A stretch of DNA of 55,766 bases from Candidatus Planktophila lacus (GCA_943331345.2 CALQLF020000009.1:1-55766); one strand, 5' to 3'; positions 36,629-45,184 are shown, counted from the first letter of the stretch. A program made the numbers and translations. The notes: generated by a model from the sequence alone, not told the origin.

Positions 36629-36693
36629 AGCGTCAGTTTACCCGTAAAATGTCTTTCAAAACCGTGAATTGCAGCCGTTTTAGCTAAGCGGAC

Positions 36694-38031
36694 TCAACTA
36701 GCGGCTGCCCCCAATACCGTTGCCAGTTCCGCGGTGCGGCCAGCACGTGAAAAATTCTTGGCCCGCGCCGCCGGCATGACCGGCGCGATGCCTGCCACCA
36801 CTTGCTTCAGGAACGCGCCTAGCGCGGCTTCGATGGCAGCCTCGTCTTCGAGCGGCGCGGTGGTGCCCAGTCCTTCAGCAGCCAGCAGGCGTGTGCACTC
36901 GCTGCCCTCGCCCACTAGCCCGAGCACGGGCCGACCAGCGCGGAAATATTCGTAAACCTTCGCCGGCACTTGCGGGTTGTTTTGCTCGCCTTGCAGGAGC
37001 AGTAAACCGTCCGCCTGCAGCATTTCCAGCAGCGCCTCGCGGTAAGGCAAGGCTGGCCGCCAAGCCACCCAGCGCTCCAGCCCCAGCGCCGCCGTCAGCG
37101 GGCGATACGTCGCTTCCGCCTGCGAGCCGCGGAACACCACGCGCACCGGGCGGCCGTCGAACTCGCCTTCCGGTAAAGCCTGAGCCAAGGCCTGCAACAA
37201 GGCGCGGGGCGTACGTACCGCATCACTCACCAGCCCGCTGTGCAGCAACAACAAGGGCTTCTGGGGCGGCGCAGCCGAAGATGACTGAGCGACCGAAGGG
37301 GCACCCGCCACCAATGTCTCGGCCGCTAGTGCAGGCGCCAACAATGCCGCGTCTAGTGCTTCGGCCGCCAGAAAATCGCCTTCGTCGTAGCCGTTCTCCA
37401 CCACATGCAGACGCGCGAGTGGCAGCGCCGGGTAGCGGCTGTGGAAATCGGCGCGGGCTGCAGAAGTGGTGAAGACGATGTGCGCGGCGCGGCGCGCGAC
37501 GCAGCGTTCCACGAAGACTTGGGCGCGGTGGCGCAGTCCACGCGTTGCCGCGGAAGCACGCCCCGTGAGCGGGTCGCGCAAGTCTGCGACCCACGGCAAA
37601 CCCGTGGCGCGGTGCAAGGCCCAGCCCACCAATTGTGCGGAAGGAATAGGCGAAGTGGAATAGAGAACAGCCGGGCGTGAGCGGCGGATAGCCCGCAAGC
37701 CCGTGAAGAAAGCCGGCACCACCCAAGTCCACCAGCGGTCGGGCAAAGCCATGGCGCCAAGATATTTCCCGCGAATGGCCAAGTGCCGTGCAGTGTCCAG
37801 CGCGAAAGCGCGCAGCACCGGCACGTCGGCGGGAATCTCCGCGAGCTGATCGTCGGCGCATTCGGCGTAGGCGCGTTCGTGAGCCGTGAGCACCGTCGGC
37901 GCCCAGCCCAGCCCGCGCAGGTGTTGCACGAAGCGCAACGTGCGCTGCAAGCCGCTGCTGCCCTTCTGTGGTGGAAAGTGGAAGGCCACCATCAGCACAC
38001 CGCGTAAAGGAGCTTGCTCTTGACTGGCCAT
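36694..38031 (-). CDS. Glycosyltransferase family 4
   Basis: A 445-aa GT-B transferase. The N-terminus has VAFHFPPQKGSSGLQRTLRFVQHL (G-rich donor/acceptor loop), VADLRDPLTG in the middle, and the C-domain has PQVPAKVYEYFRAGRPVLGLVGEGSECTRLL, where the E-x7-E region binds the nucleotide sugar. ATG 38031 overlaps the wecB stop by one base (TGATG). Codons 2-8 (ASQEQAP) are encoded by a decayed REP-like element at 38004-38025, so the present N-terminus may be a late addition. Between 37223 and 37330 the sequence is Ala/Ser-rich and probably a surface loop. Confidence 0.87.
   Translation of the reverse strand: MASQEQAPLRGVLMVAFHFPPQKGSSGLQRTLRFVQHLRGLGWAPTVLTAHERAYAECADDQLAEIPADVPVLRAFALDTARHLAIRGKYLGAMALPDRWWTWVVPAFFTGLRAIRRSRPAVLYSTSPIPSAQLVGWALHRATGLPWVADLRDPLTGRASAATRGLRHRAQVFVERCVARRAAHIVFTTSAARADFHSRYPALPLARLHVVENGYDEGDFLAAEALDAALLAPALAAETLVAGAPSVAQSSSAAPPQKPLLLLHSGLVSDAVRTPRALLQALAQALPEGEFDGRPVRVVFRGSQAEATYRPLTAALGLERWVAWRPALPYREALLEMLQADGLLLLQGEQNNPQVPAKVYEYFRAGRPVLGLVGEGSECTRLLAAEGLGTTAPLEDEAAIEAALGAFLKQVVAGIAPVMPAARAKNFSRAGRTAELATVLGAAAS
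38004..38025. repeat. Decayed REP-like element at the GT4 5' end
   Basis: GTAAAGGAGCTTGCTCTTGACT resembles GTAGGAGCGAGCTTGCTCGCGACT of the REP family with a 2-nt deletion and few changes. It lies in codons 3-9 of the GT4 gene. Confidence 0.55.
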
Positions 38032-39128
38032 CAACCCAACCCCGCGCGACGCTGCAGGGCGGCCACGCAACGCTCGGCCGTGTGACCATCCCACAGCGCC
38101 GGCCGCTGGCCCTTGGGCCAGCGGCCAGCCATCACGTCTTCGAGACGCGCGGCCAGCTCTGCCGGCTGCACAAGCCGGTTGGTGCCTTCGCTTACGGTGA
38201 TCGGGCGCTCCGTATTTTCACGGAGCGTCAGGCAAGGAATGCCGAGGTACGTGGTCTCTTCCTGCACACCACCGGAATCGGTGACCACTGCCACGGCGCC
38301 TGTCACCAGGTTCATGAACTGCACATAGCCCAGTGGTTCGGTGAGCGTAATGCCCGCGGCGCCTTCCAGCGCTGCCATCAAGCCGAACTCCTGCAGACAC
38401 TGGCGCGTGCGCGGATGCACCGCGAACACCAACTGCAGGCGCATGGACACGGCCACGAGTTGTTCCACCAACGGCCGCAAGGCCACCGCGGTATCGACGT
38501 TCGAAGGCCGGTGCAGCGTAACCACCGCATAAGGCCCACAGCCCAAACCCAGCGCTTCGCGCGTCGGGTCCGCAGCGATGGCCTCGCGCAGTAGTTCATA
38601 GCTGTCGAGCATGATGTTGCCGACAAAGTCGACTTTCGCCATGTCCACGCCTTCCCGGCGCAAATGCGCATCGGCGTCGGGCGAAGGGGTCCAGTAAACG
38701 TCGCAGATGGCGTCCGTCACCAAACGGTTGATCTCTTCCGGCATGCGGCGGTCGCCGCTGCGCAGGCCCGCTTCGAGGTGTACCACGGGAATGCCCAGCT
38801 TCGTGCCCACCAGCGCACAAGCGGCGGTGCTGTTCACGTCGCCCACCACCACAATCCAATCGGGGCGTTCGGTCAGCGCCACTTTTTCGTAGGCCACCAT
38901 CACGCCGCCCAATTGCGCGGCATGCGAACCGCTGCCCACCTCAAGGTGAAAATGCGGCTGGGGCATGCCCAAGTCGCGGAAAAACGCGTCCGACATGTTC
39001 GGGTCGTAGTGCTGCCCGGTGTGCACGATTTGCGGCTGCGCCCAGGCCGTGGCTGCCAACGCGTGGTACAGCGGGGCCACCTTCATGAAATTCGGGCGAG
39101 CAGCGGCAATGAGATGGATTTTCAGCAC
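38031..39128 (-). CDS. wecB: UDP-N-acetylglucosamine 2-epimerase (non-hydrolysing)
   Basis: Converts UDP-GlcNAc to UDP-ManNAc. It is 365 aa. Family features are RPNFMKVAPLYHAL, HTGQHYDPNMSDAFF, VVGDVNSTAA, HLEAGLRSGDRRMPEEINR, VTDSGGVQEETTYLGIPCLTLRENTERP and the C-terminal EGTNRLV. Start is GTG 39128. A UDP-ManNAc dehydrogenase (wecC) is not present; the neighbouring ugd does not look like it. Divergent from the DegT-like gene across 86 nt. Confidence 0.93.
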   Translation of the reverse strand: MLKIHLIAAARPNFMKVAPLYHALAATAWAQPQIVHTGQHYDPNMSDAFFRDLGMPQPHFHLEVGSGSHAAQLGGVMVAYEKVALTERPDWIVVVGDVNSTAACALVGTKLGIPVVHLEAGLRSGDRRMPEEINRLVTDAICDVYWTPSPDADAHLRREGVDMAKVDFVGNIMLDSYELLREAIAADPTREALGLGCGPYAVVTLHRPSNVDTAVALRPLVEQLVAVSMRLQLVFAVHPRTRQCLQEFGLMAALEGAAGITLTEPLGYVQFMNLVTGAVAVVTDSGGVQEETTYLGIPCLTLRENTERPITVSEGTNRLVQPAELAARLEDVMAGRWPKGQRPALWDGHTAERCVAALQRRAGLG

Positions 39129-39214
39129 TGACGGGTCCGGAATTAAGTCAAACCGAACTTTAGTGCCATTCGCGCACCCATTTCGGTGTCAAAATCACAG
39201 TTCCAGTACACGCC

Positions 39215-40414
39215 GTGGACAAAAACACCAAAACCCGCATGGCCTTGCCCCGCGCCCCTGTCGTCTCACGCCAGTCGCCCAGTGCCTGGTGGCAAGCATC
39301 CCGCCCGCCCGGGGTGCCCACGCTGCCGCACCGGCAGTGGACCTCTAGCGGTCGTGCGGCGCTTTGGCATGCCATCCGTTTGGCTGGCGAAAGCCGTCAG
39401 GCGCTGTCGCCCAGCGCCGTGGGTGGCGTACTGGTGCCCACCTACCACCCGCGCACGCTCATCGCCCCCGTGGTGGCGCAAGGCTTGCGCACGGACTTCT
39501 ACCCCATCACCGCCGAAGGCCTACCGGACCTGAACCAACTCGACGCCTACGCGCGGCTCGACACTTTCGCGCTCGTGCTGCCGCATTTCTTCGGCGCGGG
39601 GCGTTCGCTGGCCGGCGTTCGCAAGTGGTGTACCACGCGTGGCATTGCGCTAATCGAAGACTGCGCCCACGCCTTGTTCGGCCCCGCTGGAGAACGCCCC
39701 GTAGGCCACTGGGGCGACTACGCCACCGCCAGCCTGTCGAAGTTTTCGCCTACGCCTGAAGCCGGCCTGCTCGCTTCGGGAACCCATGCCCTTGCGCCGC
39801 TGCGCCTAGCGCCAGCGCCGTGGCGGGACCAACTAAAAATAGCCAAGGACTTGTGGGACTACCGCCAACTGGCGCGGCAGACGGACGATGACCTGGTCGG
39901 CCTGTGCCGGCGCGCGGACAGTGGCGTGGTGCCTTTGGCGCGGCTCGAACCGGACCCGGTGTCCACGGTGCCGGAAGCGTTAGAGGACGGCCGCCTCGGT
40001 GGCGCCATGTACGCCGCGCCGTGGCTGGCGCACTTGGTGGCGCGCGAAGCCACCAGCCCCATCGCCGCTGCGCAGCGACGCGCGCATTTCACTACCTATG
40101 CGCACTACCTAGGCGGCATGCCCGAACTGCAGTGCCCGGTGCCCGCGCCCGCGGCCGAAAGCGCGCCTTATGTTTACCCCGTGTGGTTCCCCGAAGCCGC
40201 GGCTGCCACCACCGCCTACCGCGCGCTGCTTGGCGCCGGAGCTGCGGTGTTCCGCTGGGACAGGCCGTGGCCCGGCACACCGCGGCTGGACGACGACTAC
40301 GGCGGCCGTTGGGCAGAAGAAGTCTTGCAACTTCCCTGTCACCCGTCACTGACTCAGCCCCAAGTGGAACGCACCGCGCTGGCCGTGGCTGCACTAGCGA
40401 GGCATTGCTTGTGA
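39215..40414 (+). CDS. DegT-like PLP-fold protein with displaced lysine
   Basis: A 399-aa protein with the DegT/DnrJ aminotransferase fold: SSGRAALWHAI (phosphate loop) and LIEDCAHALFG (Asp for the pyridine N). Where normal members have S-F-x-P-T-K, this one reads ASLSKFSPTPEAGLLAS, so the Schiff-base Lys position holds Ser and a Lys lies two residues earlier. The start may be GTG 39215 or ATG 39239; neither has a clear SD. Its stop overlaps the GNAT gene as GTGA. It may be a shifted-Lys aminotransferase or a non-transaminating relative. Confidence 0.7.
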   Translation: MDKNTKTRMALPRAPVVSRQSPSAWWQASRPPGVPTLPHRQWTSSGRAALWHAIRLAGESRQALSPSAVGGVLVPTYHPRTLIAPVVAQGLRTDFYPITAEGLPDLNQLDAYARLDTFALVLPHFFGAGRSLAGVRKWCTTRGIALIEDCAHALFGPAGERPVGHWGDYATASLSKFSPTPEAGLLASGTHALAPLRLAPAPWRDQLKIAKDLWDYRQLARQTDDDLVGLCRRADSGVVPLARLEPDPVSTVPEALEDGRLGGAMYAAPWLAHLVAREATSPIAAAQRRAHFTTYAHYLGGMPELQCPVPAPAAESAPYVYPVWFPEAAAATTAYRALLGAGAAVFRWDRPWPGTPRLDDDYGGRWAEEVLQLPCHPSLTQPQVERTALAVAALARHCL

Positions 40415-41640
40415 GCGAACGTAGACGCACCCAGCGGCATGGCAGCCAAGAACGGTCTGAACGCAGCGAGCACCGTCGTACACGCAGCCGCAGTCACACC
40501 ACAGCACCCGTATTACTCACCTGGCAACGCTTGCCGGCCAAGCATCTGTTCGACACGGTGGCGCATAGCGAAGCGTGGGACCGGCTGAACGCTGCGCGGG
40601 GTGCCCTGCCCTTTCTCGACACCGACGTGCTGCGCCTCGCGTTCCAATCCTTTCGCCCGCAGGGCGTGGAATTGTTGGTGGGCCAAACCGCCGGACAAAC
40701 GCAGTGCATGTTGCTGGTTCAGCGCATGGGCTTCGGCCGCTGGCAGCTCTACCAGCCTGCGCAAATTCCCTTGGGGCCGCTGGTGGCCGCCACAAACCTG
40801 CCTCTCGATGGCATCGCGCGTTCGGCGTTGAAGGCCTTGCCGTTCAGCACATTGGTGCTGTCGTTCACGCAGCTAGACCCGCGGCATTGGCCACCACCGC
40901 AAACCGAATCTGCCTGTGTGGTGAAGCGCTACATCAGCACCGGGTGGATCGATTGCGCACAGGACTTCGACAGCTACTGGGCGGCACGCAGTGCCAACTT
41001 GCGCGCCAGCGTCGGCAAAGCCCAACGACGTCTGGAAGCGGAAGGCCGCACCCTGCGCATGCGTGTGCTCACAGCCCCTGAGGACATGGCTGAGGCTGTG
41101 GCGCGCTACGGCGCGCTGGAAACCAGTGGCTGGAAAGGCCGTAAAGGCACGGCCGTAGCCGCGGGAACGCCCCAGGGCGATTTCTACAAGAACTGGCTGC
41201 AGGAAGCCGCCGCGCGTGGCGAAGCGTGCGTGTATGAGTTACTGGTGAGCGAACCGGTAACGAATACTTCGCCGGGCAATGCGAACCCTGAACCCACTGG
41301 CGCCGCTGCAGACACAACTGGCGCCGCTGTAGAGCCAACTGGCGCTGCTGCCGAAAAAACCATCGCTGCGGATTTGTGCGTGGTGCGCGGCGATGCGCTC
41401 ATTCTGCTGAAGATTGCCTACGACGAAGCTTTCGAGCGCTATTCACCGTCCACGTTGTTGCGGCGGGAATTCATGCAAGACCTGCTAGGCACTGGCCGGG
41501 TGCGCCGCGTGGAATTCTTTGGGCGCTTGATGGACTGGCATCGCAGGTGGACGGGCGAACAACGCAGCCTTTACCACCTAACCACGTTCCGTTGGCGCTG
41601 GTTGGCAAAGCTACGCGCACCGGCCTCGGACAGGTTGTAG
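40411..41640 (+). CDS. FemAB/BioF2-like GNAT acetyltransferase
   Basis: A 409-aa cytoplasmic acyltransferase of the double-GNAT (Acetyltransf_6) type common in polysaccharide clusters. Recognisable blocks are FDSYWAARSANLRASVGKAQRRLEAEG, the ETSGWKGRKGTA segment, and LLKIAYDEAFERYSPSTLLRREFMQDL near the C-terminus. GTG 40411 overlaps the DegT-like stop; the longer frame back to 39904 is a shadow. The first 35 residues are Arg/Ser-rich. In the middle, 41293-41355 holds three 21-bp repeats encoding PTGAAAD-like units, an insertion that homologues would not be expected to share. Probably N-acetylates the amino sugar made by its neighbour. Confidence 0.78.
   Translation: MSERRRTQRHGSQERSERSEHRRTRSRSHTTAPVLLTWQRLPAKHLFDTVAHSEAWDRLNAARGALPFLDTDVLRLAFQSFRPQGVELLVGQTAGQTQCMLLVQRMGFGRWQLYQPAQIPLGPLVAATNLPLDGIARSALKALPFSTLVLSFTQLDPRHWPPPQTESACVVKRYISTGWIDCAQDFDSYWAARSANLRASVGKAQRRLEAEGRTLRMRVLTAPEDMAEAVARYGALETSGWKGRKGTAVAAGTPQGDFYKNWLQEAAARGEACVYELLVSEPVTNTSPGNANPEPTGAAADTTGAAVEPTGAAAEKTIAADLCVVRGDALILLKIAYDEAFERYSPSTLLRREFMQDLLGTGRVRRVEFFGRLMDWHRRWTGEQRSLYHLTTFRWRWLAKLRAPASDRL
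41293..41355 (+). repeat. Three 21-bp tandem repeats in the GNAT gene
   Basis: Three in-frame copies of a unit reading (C/A)C(C/A)ACTGGCGC(C/T)GCTGxxGAx, encoding PTGAAAD, TTGAAVE and PTGAAAE. Confidence 0.85.
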
Positions 41641-41717
41641 CGCCGCGCTAAATGCTGCGCCGGGGACAAGGCAAGAATGCCCCAACCCTGCATGCCGCCT
41701 TCAGGCAGCGGTACGGC

Positions 41718-42794
41718 TCAAGCCCAGTTTTGGTGTTCGCGGTGCCAGCCGTGCGGCAGAAATGCCGCTACGCGGTGGGCTACCGCCACGAAGCCCATCC
41801 ACAGCGCAAACAGCAAGCAGAACCCGGCAAACAACCCACTCTCAGGCATATCCGTACGACAGCCATAGATGCCAATAGCGACACTACCCAGCGTAAAGCT
41901 GAAGTAGGTGAAGAAAATGCCACGCACCGAAAAACCGGCAGCCAGCAAGCGGTGGTGAAAGTGGTCGTTGTCCGCAGCCAACGGCGACTTGCCTTGCAAA
42001 ACGCGGCGGGTGGTGGAGGCGAACAACTCGAAAATAGGAATGGGCATGAGCCACAGAATGCACACGGGGCTAACGGACCCGTGGCCCGGCTGAACCAAAG
42101 CCAACGCGAGCGCCGCGAGCACAAAGCCCAGCAAAGTGCTGCCGGCATCGCCCATGAAAGTGCGGACCCCGCGGTTGAATGAGGAAGGCACGTTGAAGAG
42201 CAGAAAGGCGGACAAGGCACCCACCATGCAGGTTGCCATGAGCAGTACCGCGGGCGAGCCATCTTGGCCGCCTACCAACACCACCATGCCAATACAAGCC
42301 ACCAGCGCCACGCCACCCGCCAAGCCGTCCATGCCATCGAGCATATTGAAGGCATTGATGAGCGCTATAGCGGCCAAAACCGTGAACGGCCAAGCCAGCA
42401 CGCCCAAGTTCACTTCGCCAAAACCGAACAAATCGCCCAGACCCGCGACCTTGTAGACACTACCGGAGACCAGTATGACGGCAGCTGTCAGGTGCCCCAT
42501 CAAGCGCACGCTAGCCGGCAAATCGAAGCGGTCGTCCACCACCCCGAGACCCACCAGCATGAAGCCCGTTACCAGCAGCATGACGGCATGGTGATCCAGG
42601 CCTTGGGCAGCAAGCGCCGCTACTGCAACACCCGCGAAAATGGCAATGCCGCCGACGACAGGGATTTCGCCGCGGTGCTGCTTGTGGCCGCCCGGACGGT
42701 CGAGTAGGCCCACGGCCACGGCCACTGGCCGCAACACGAAGAGCAAGGTGGTACACACCAGAAACGCCGCTACAGCAGCTGTTAGCAAATCCAC
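41718..42794 (-). CDS. wecA: Undecaprenyl-phosphate sugar-1-phosphate transferase, WecA-like
   Basis: Starts the lipid-linked repeat unit by moving a (GlcNAc-)1-phosphate from the UDP-sugar to undecaprenyl phosphate. It is a 358-aa MraY/WecA-superfamily membrane protein with about 10-11 transmembrane helices. VDDRFDLP (Asp87/Asp88), NAFNMLDGMDGLAGG (150-161), FMGDAGSTLLG and the cytoplasmic HIHH-like DNDHFHHRLL loop are typical of WecA rather than MraY. It lies convergent to the GNAT gene. Upstream, an ACAGCTT/AAGCTGT hairpin (42860-42877) could sit in its leader. Confidence 0.9.
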   Translation of the reverse strand: MDLLTAAVAAFLVCTTLLFVLRPVAVAVGLLDRPGGHKQHRGEIPVVGGIAIFAGVAVAALAAQGLDHHAVMLLVTGFMLVGLGVVDDRFDLPASVRLMGHLTAAVILVSGSVYKVAGLGDLFGFGEVNLGVLAWPFTVLAAIALINAFNMLDGMDGLAGGVALVACIGMVVLVGGQDGSPAVLLMATCMVGALSAFLLFNVPSSFNRGVRTFMGDAGSTLLGFVLAALALALVQPGHGSVSPVCILWLMPIPIFELFASTTRRVLQGKSPLAADNDHFHHRLLAAGFSVRGIFFTYFSFTLGSVAIGIYGCRTDMPESGLFAGFCLLFALWMGFVAVAHRVAAFLPHGWHREHQNWA

Positions 42795-43170
42795 GAAGGC
42801 CTACCTTTTACGATTCAATCCCTGAAGTGACCGCCCGACCCCTTCCCGGAGGCCCTGAGACAGCTTGCCGAAGCTGTGTGCAGATAAAGAGGGCTTAGTT
42901 CACAATTATTTTACTGCACCCTGCCCTTTGGTGCAAAAAACACTGTGTCTGCGGATAGCGACAGGTGAGACGCCTTGCCCCACGGAATGCCAACCAGAAT
43001 CGTCACGCATATTTGGAGTGCATTTCAAAACAAAATGACCAATAACTAGTTAATGATTTCGTGATACATTTCCCGCCTGTGTTCGGTAACCCACCGAATT
43101 ACTTTTAATGTTTTTTGATTATTGCGTTCCGCGCTGGCGAAAACCGCCACGCATTGATAGGAGATTTACC
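42795..43170. promoter_or_regulatory. AT-rich divergent control region between wecA and the H-NS-like gene
   Basis: A 376-nt gap without a gene and clearly richer in A/T than its surroundings. It holds ACAGCTT-gccg-AAGCTGT (42860-42877), the palindrome TAACTAGTTA (43043-43052) and a hairpin TTCGGT-aaccc-ACCGAA (43082-43098) followed by a T-rich stretch ending TTTTTT. The last looks like an attenuator or operator in the leader of the H-NS-like gene. Such AT-rich, curved-looking DNA before an H-NS gene would suit autoregulation. Confidence 0.5.
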
Positions 43171-43530
43171 ATGCCCAAGCTTTCCGAATCGGCCCTGAAG
43201 GCCAAGATTGCCGAACTCCAGAAGAATCTGGACGATCTGAACAAGCGCAAGAAGCCCGCTATCGACAAGATCCTCGCGATCATGTCCGAGCAAGGCCTAA
43301 CGCTGGCCGACCTGCAGGGCGCTGCCCCGAAGACCGCTACCCGCGGCCGCAAGAAGGGCGCTGCCAAGCCGGCCGCCGCCAAGGGCAAGGTAGAAGCCAA
43401 GTTCCGTGATGCCGCCACCGGCGCCACGTGGACCGGCCGTGGCAAGACGCCGCGTTGGCTGGTAGATGCAGAAGCTGGCGGCCGCAGCCGCGAAGAGTTC
43501 CGTATCGTTGCCGAGGTAGCCGCGGCCTAA
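43171..43530 (+). CDS. H-NS family nucleoid-associated protein
   Basis: A 119-aa histone-like silencer. The N-terminal coiled-coil (LKAKIAELQKNLDDLNKRKK) should dimerise. A Lys/Ala-rich linker (TRGRKKGAAKPAAAKGK) follows. The C-terminal DNA-binding domain KFRDAATGATWTGRGKTPRWL contains the H-NS core TWTGRGKTPRWL. AGGAG lies 7 nt before the ATG at 43171; the frame extension to 43108 is spurious. It may silence the AT-rich control regions nearby, including the polysaccharide genes (inference). Confidence 0.93.
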   Translation: MPKLSESALKAKIAELQKNLDDLNKRKKPAIDKILAIMSEQGLTLADLQGAAPKTATRGRKKGAAKPAAAKGKVEAKFRDAATGATWTGRGKTPRWLVDAEAGGRSREEFRIVAEVAAA

Positions 43531-43548
43531 ACCGCGCCTACCCGTGCC

Positions 43549-43595
43549 TGCTCCGGGTTAATTCACACGGCGTTTACCGTGTAAACTCCGGAGCA
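43549..43595 (+). promoter_or_regulatory. Nested, alternative hairpins between H-NS gene and barrel gene
   Basis: TGCTCCGG (43549-43556) pairs with CCGGAGCA (43588-43595), covering the GGAG and the A of the next start codon. Inside it two stems compete: ACACGG/CCGTGT (43565-43570 with 43577-43582) and GTTTAC/GTAAAC (43572-43577 with 43581-43586). It may end the H-NS transcript or control translation of the next gene. Confidence 0.6.
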
Positions 43596-45142
43596 TGCAC
43601 AAGATAATCCCGGCGGCTGTTTTGGCCGCCCTCCCCGTTACCGCCCTGGCAGAAAATACTGCCACCCCGGTTTCGGTTCCTTTTGAAATCCGTGGCGACT
43701 ACGAAAGCTGGGTTCTGCCCGGTAGCGAAGCCATGGGCATGGCTGGCGTAGGCGTCCGCCGGCAAGTGGGCGAACACGGCTTTCTGGGTGTAGACCTTTA
43801 CGGCGCCGTCCGTGGCGAGCGCGGCGGCTTCATCACCTTGGGCGGTACCGGCGGTTTTCGCTGGCCCCTAAGCGACCGTCTTTCGCTGGAAACTAGCCTG
43901 CACCTTGGTGCCGGCGGTGGGCGGGGTGGTCGCGCCCTTTCGGGTGGCGGCCTGCTCCTGCGGGAAAGCGCCGGCCTGCGTTACGAATTCCCTGGCCTAG
44001 GCACGGTGCACGCGGGCATAAGCCACGTGGACTTCCCGGACGGCGGCGTTATCCACAGCACCCAGGCTTATGCCGGGTTCAGCTTGCCGTTCAGCGCGCT
44101 GTTGCAGGCCGGTGGCCCGGCTACTGCCTGGCAAATGCCCGCGGCATTCGACGCCGGCGGCTACCGCGCGCAGCCCCAAGCCTTCAGCGCGGTGGTGCGT
44201 GAAGTATTCGTCGATGGCGGCTCGCGCATGGACGATGGCCGCGTCCAACAGGACTTCACCCTCATCGGCGCCGAGTGGCGCACGGCGTTTGGGGAACACG
44301 TCTTCACGCGTATCGAAGCTTCCGCCGCCATGCGCGGCGGCGTAGCCGGCTACATGCAAGTGCTAGGGGGCCTCGGGTTGCAGTACCCGGTCAACCAAAG
44401 CGTCACGGTGCATGGTGCCCTTTCCGGCGGCTTTGGCGGTGGTGGCGGCGTAGACACTGCTGGCGGTTTGCTGGCAGCCGCGGATGTCGGCTTGCAATGG
44501 GAAGTGGCACCGGCGTGGCAGGTGGATGTGGCCGCCGGCTACTTCGCCGCACCCGAAGGCAGCTTGCGCGCCAAGACGCTAACGCTGCGCGTGGCGCATG
44601 CGTTTGGCGGGCTGCCCGCGGGTAGCAGTAAAGCCGCTAGCGACAGCAATGGTGGGCTGACCAGTTCGTTGGCCGGCGTGGAATTCGAACCCCGCGCCCT
44701 GCGCGTGCGTTTCGCGGAACAGCATTACTTCAAGGGCAACGCCGATTGGCGCAGCCTGCCGCAAGTGGAAGTGGGCAACCTCGGCTTCCAGTTCGACTAT
44801 TTTCTGAACCCCGAGTGGTACCTCACGGGCCAGGGCCTCGGTGCGTATACCGGCAAGGCCGGCGCTTACATGACCGGCCAACTGGGTGTGGGCACACACC
44901 GTGCGCTAAGCACAAACACTTTCTTTGAAGTGGAAGCGCTGGCAGGTGCGGCAGGCGGTGGCGGCCTTCGCACCGGTGGCGGGCTGGTTTACCAGCTGAA
45001 CGCCAACCTGGGCTGGCAGGTGAACGAGCACACCGCGGTGCTGCTGGGTGCGGGTGAACTGAAAGCGGCGAATGGCAACTTGCGGGCGCATGTGGCGGGC
45101 CTGAGCGTGGCCTACCGGTTCAACGCGTTCACGCCGCGCTAA
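43595..45142 (+). CDS. Unknown outer-membrane beta-barrel protein
   Basis: A 515-aa protein I do not recognise. A signal peptide (MHKIIPAAVLAALPVTALAE) is followed by alternating glycine-rich amphipathic strands throughout, such as GFLGVDLYGAVRGERGGF, VAGYMQVLGGLGLQYPV and LRAHVAGLSVAYRF, and it ends in a strand (SVAYRFNAFTPR). This pattern is that of an outer-membrane barrel, perhaps built of two similar halves, since similar strand sets occur before and after residue ~340. The start ATG is inside a hairpin and only 1 nt from a GGAG, an abnormal ribosome-site spacing; no better start codon is visible. Its proximity to the polysaccharide cluster allows an export or anchoring role, but that is a guess. 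Confidence 0.65.
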   Translation: MHKIIPAAVLAALPVTALAENTATPVSVPFEIRGDYESWVLPGSEAMGMAGVGVRRQVGEHGFLGVDLYGAVRGERGGFITLGGTGGFRWPLSDRLSLETSLHLGAGGGRGGRALSGGGLLLRESAGLRYEFPGLGTVHAGISHVDFPDGGVIHSTQAYAGFSLPFSALLQAGGPATAWQMPAAFDAGGYRAQPQAFSAVVREVFVDGGSRMDDGRVQQDFTLIGAEWRTAFGEHVFTRIEASAAMRGGVAGYMQVLGGLGLQYPVNQSVTVHGALSGGFGGGGGVDTAGGLLAAADVGLQWEVAPAWQVDVAAGYFAAPEGSLRAKTLTLRVAHAFGGLPAGSSKAASDSNGGLTSSLAGVEFEPRALRVRFAEQHYFKGNADWRSLPQVEVGNLGFQFDYFLNPEWYLTGQGLGAYTGKAGAYMTGQLGVGTHRALSTNTFFEVEALAGAAGGGGLRTGGGLVYQLNANLGWQVNEHTAVLLGAGELKAANGNLRAHVAGLSVAYRFNAFTPR

Positions 45143-45184
45143 ATCGGGGCATGAACGCTTAGTGCGTTGAGCGGTGCTTGCTCG

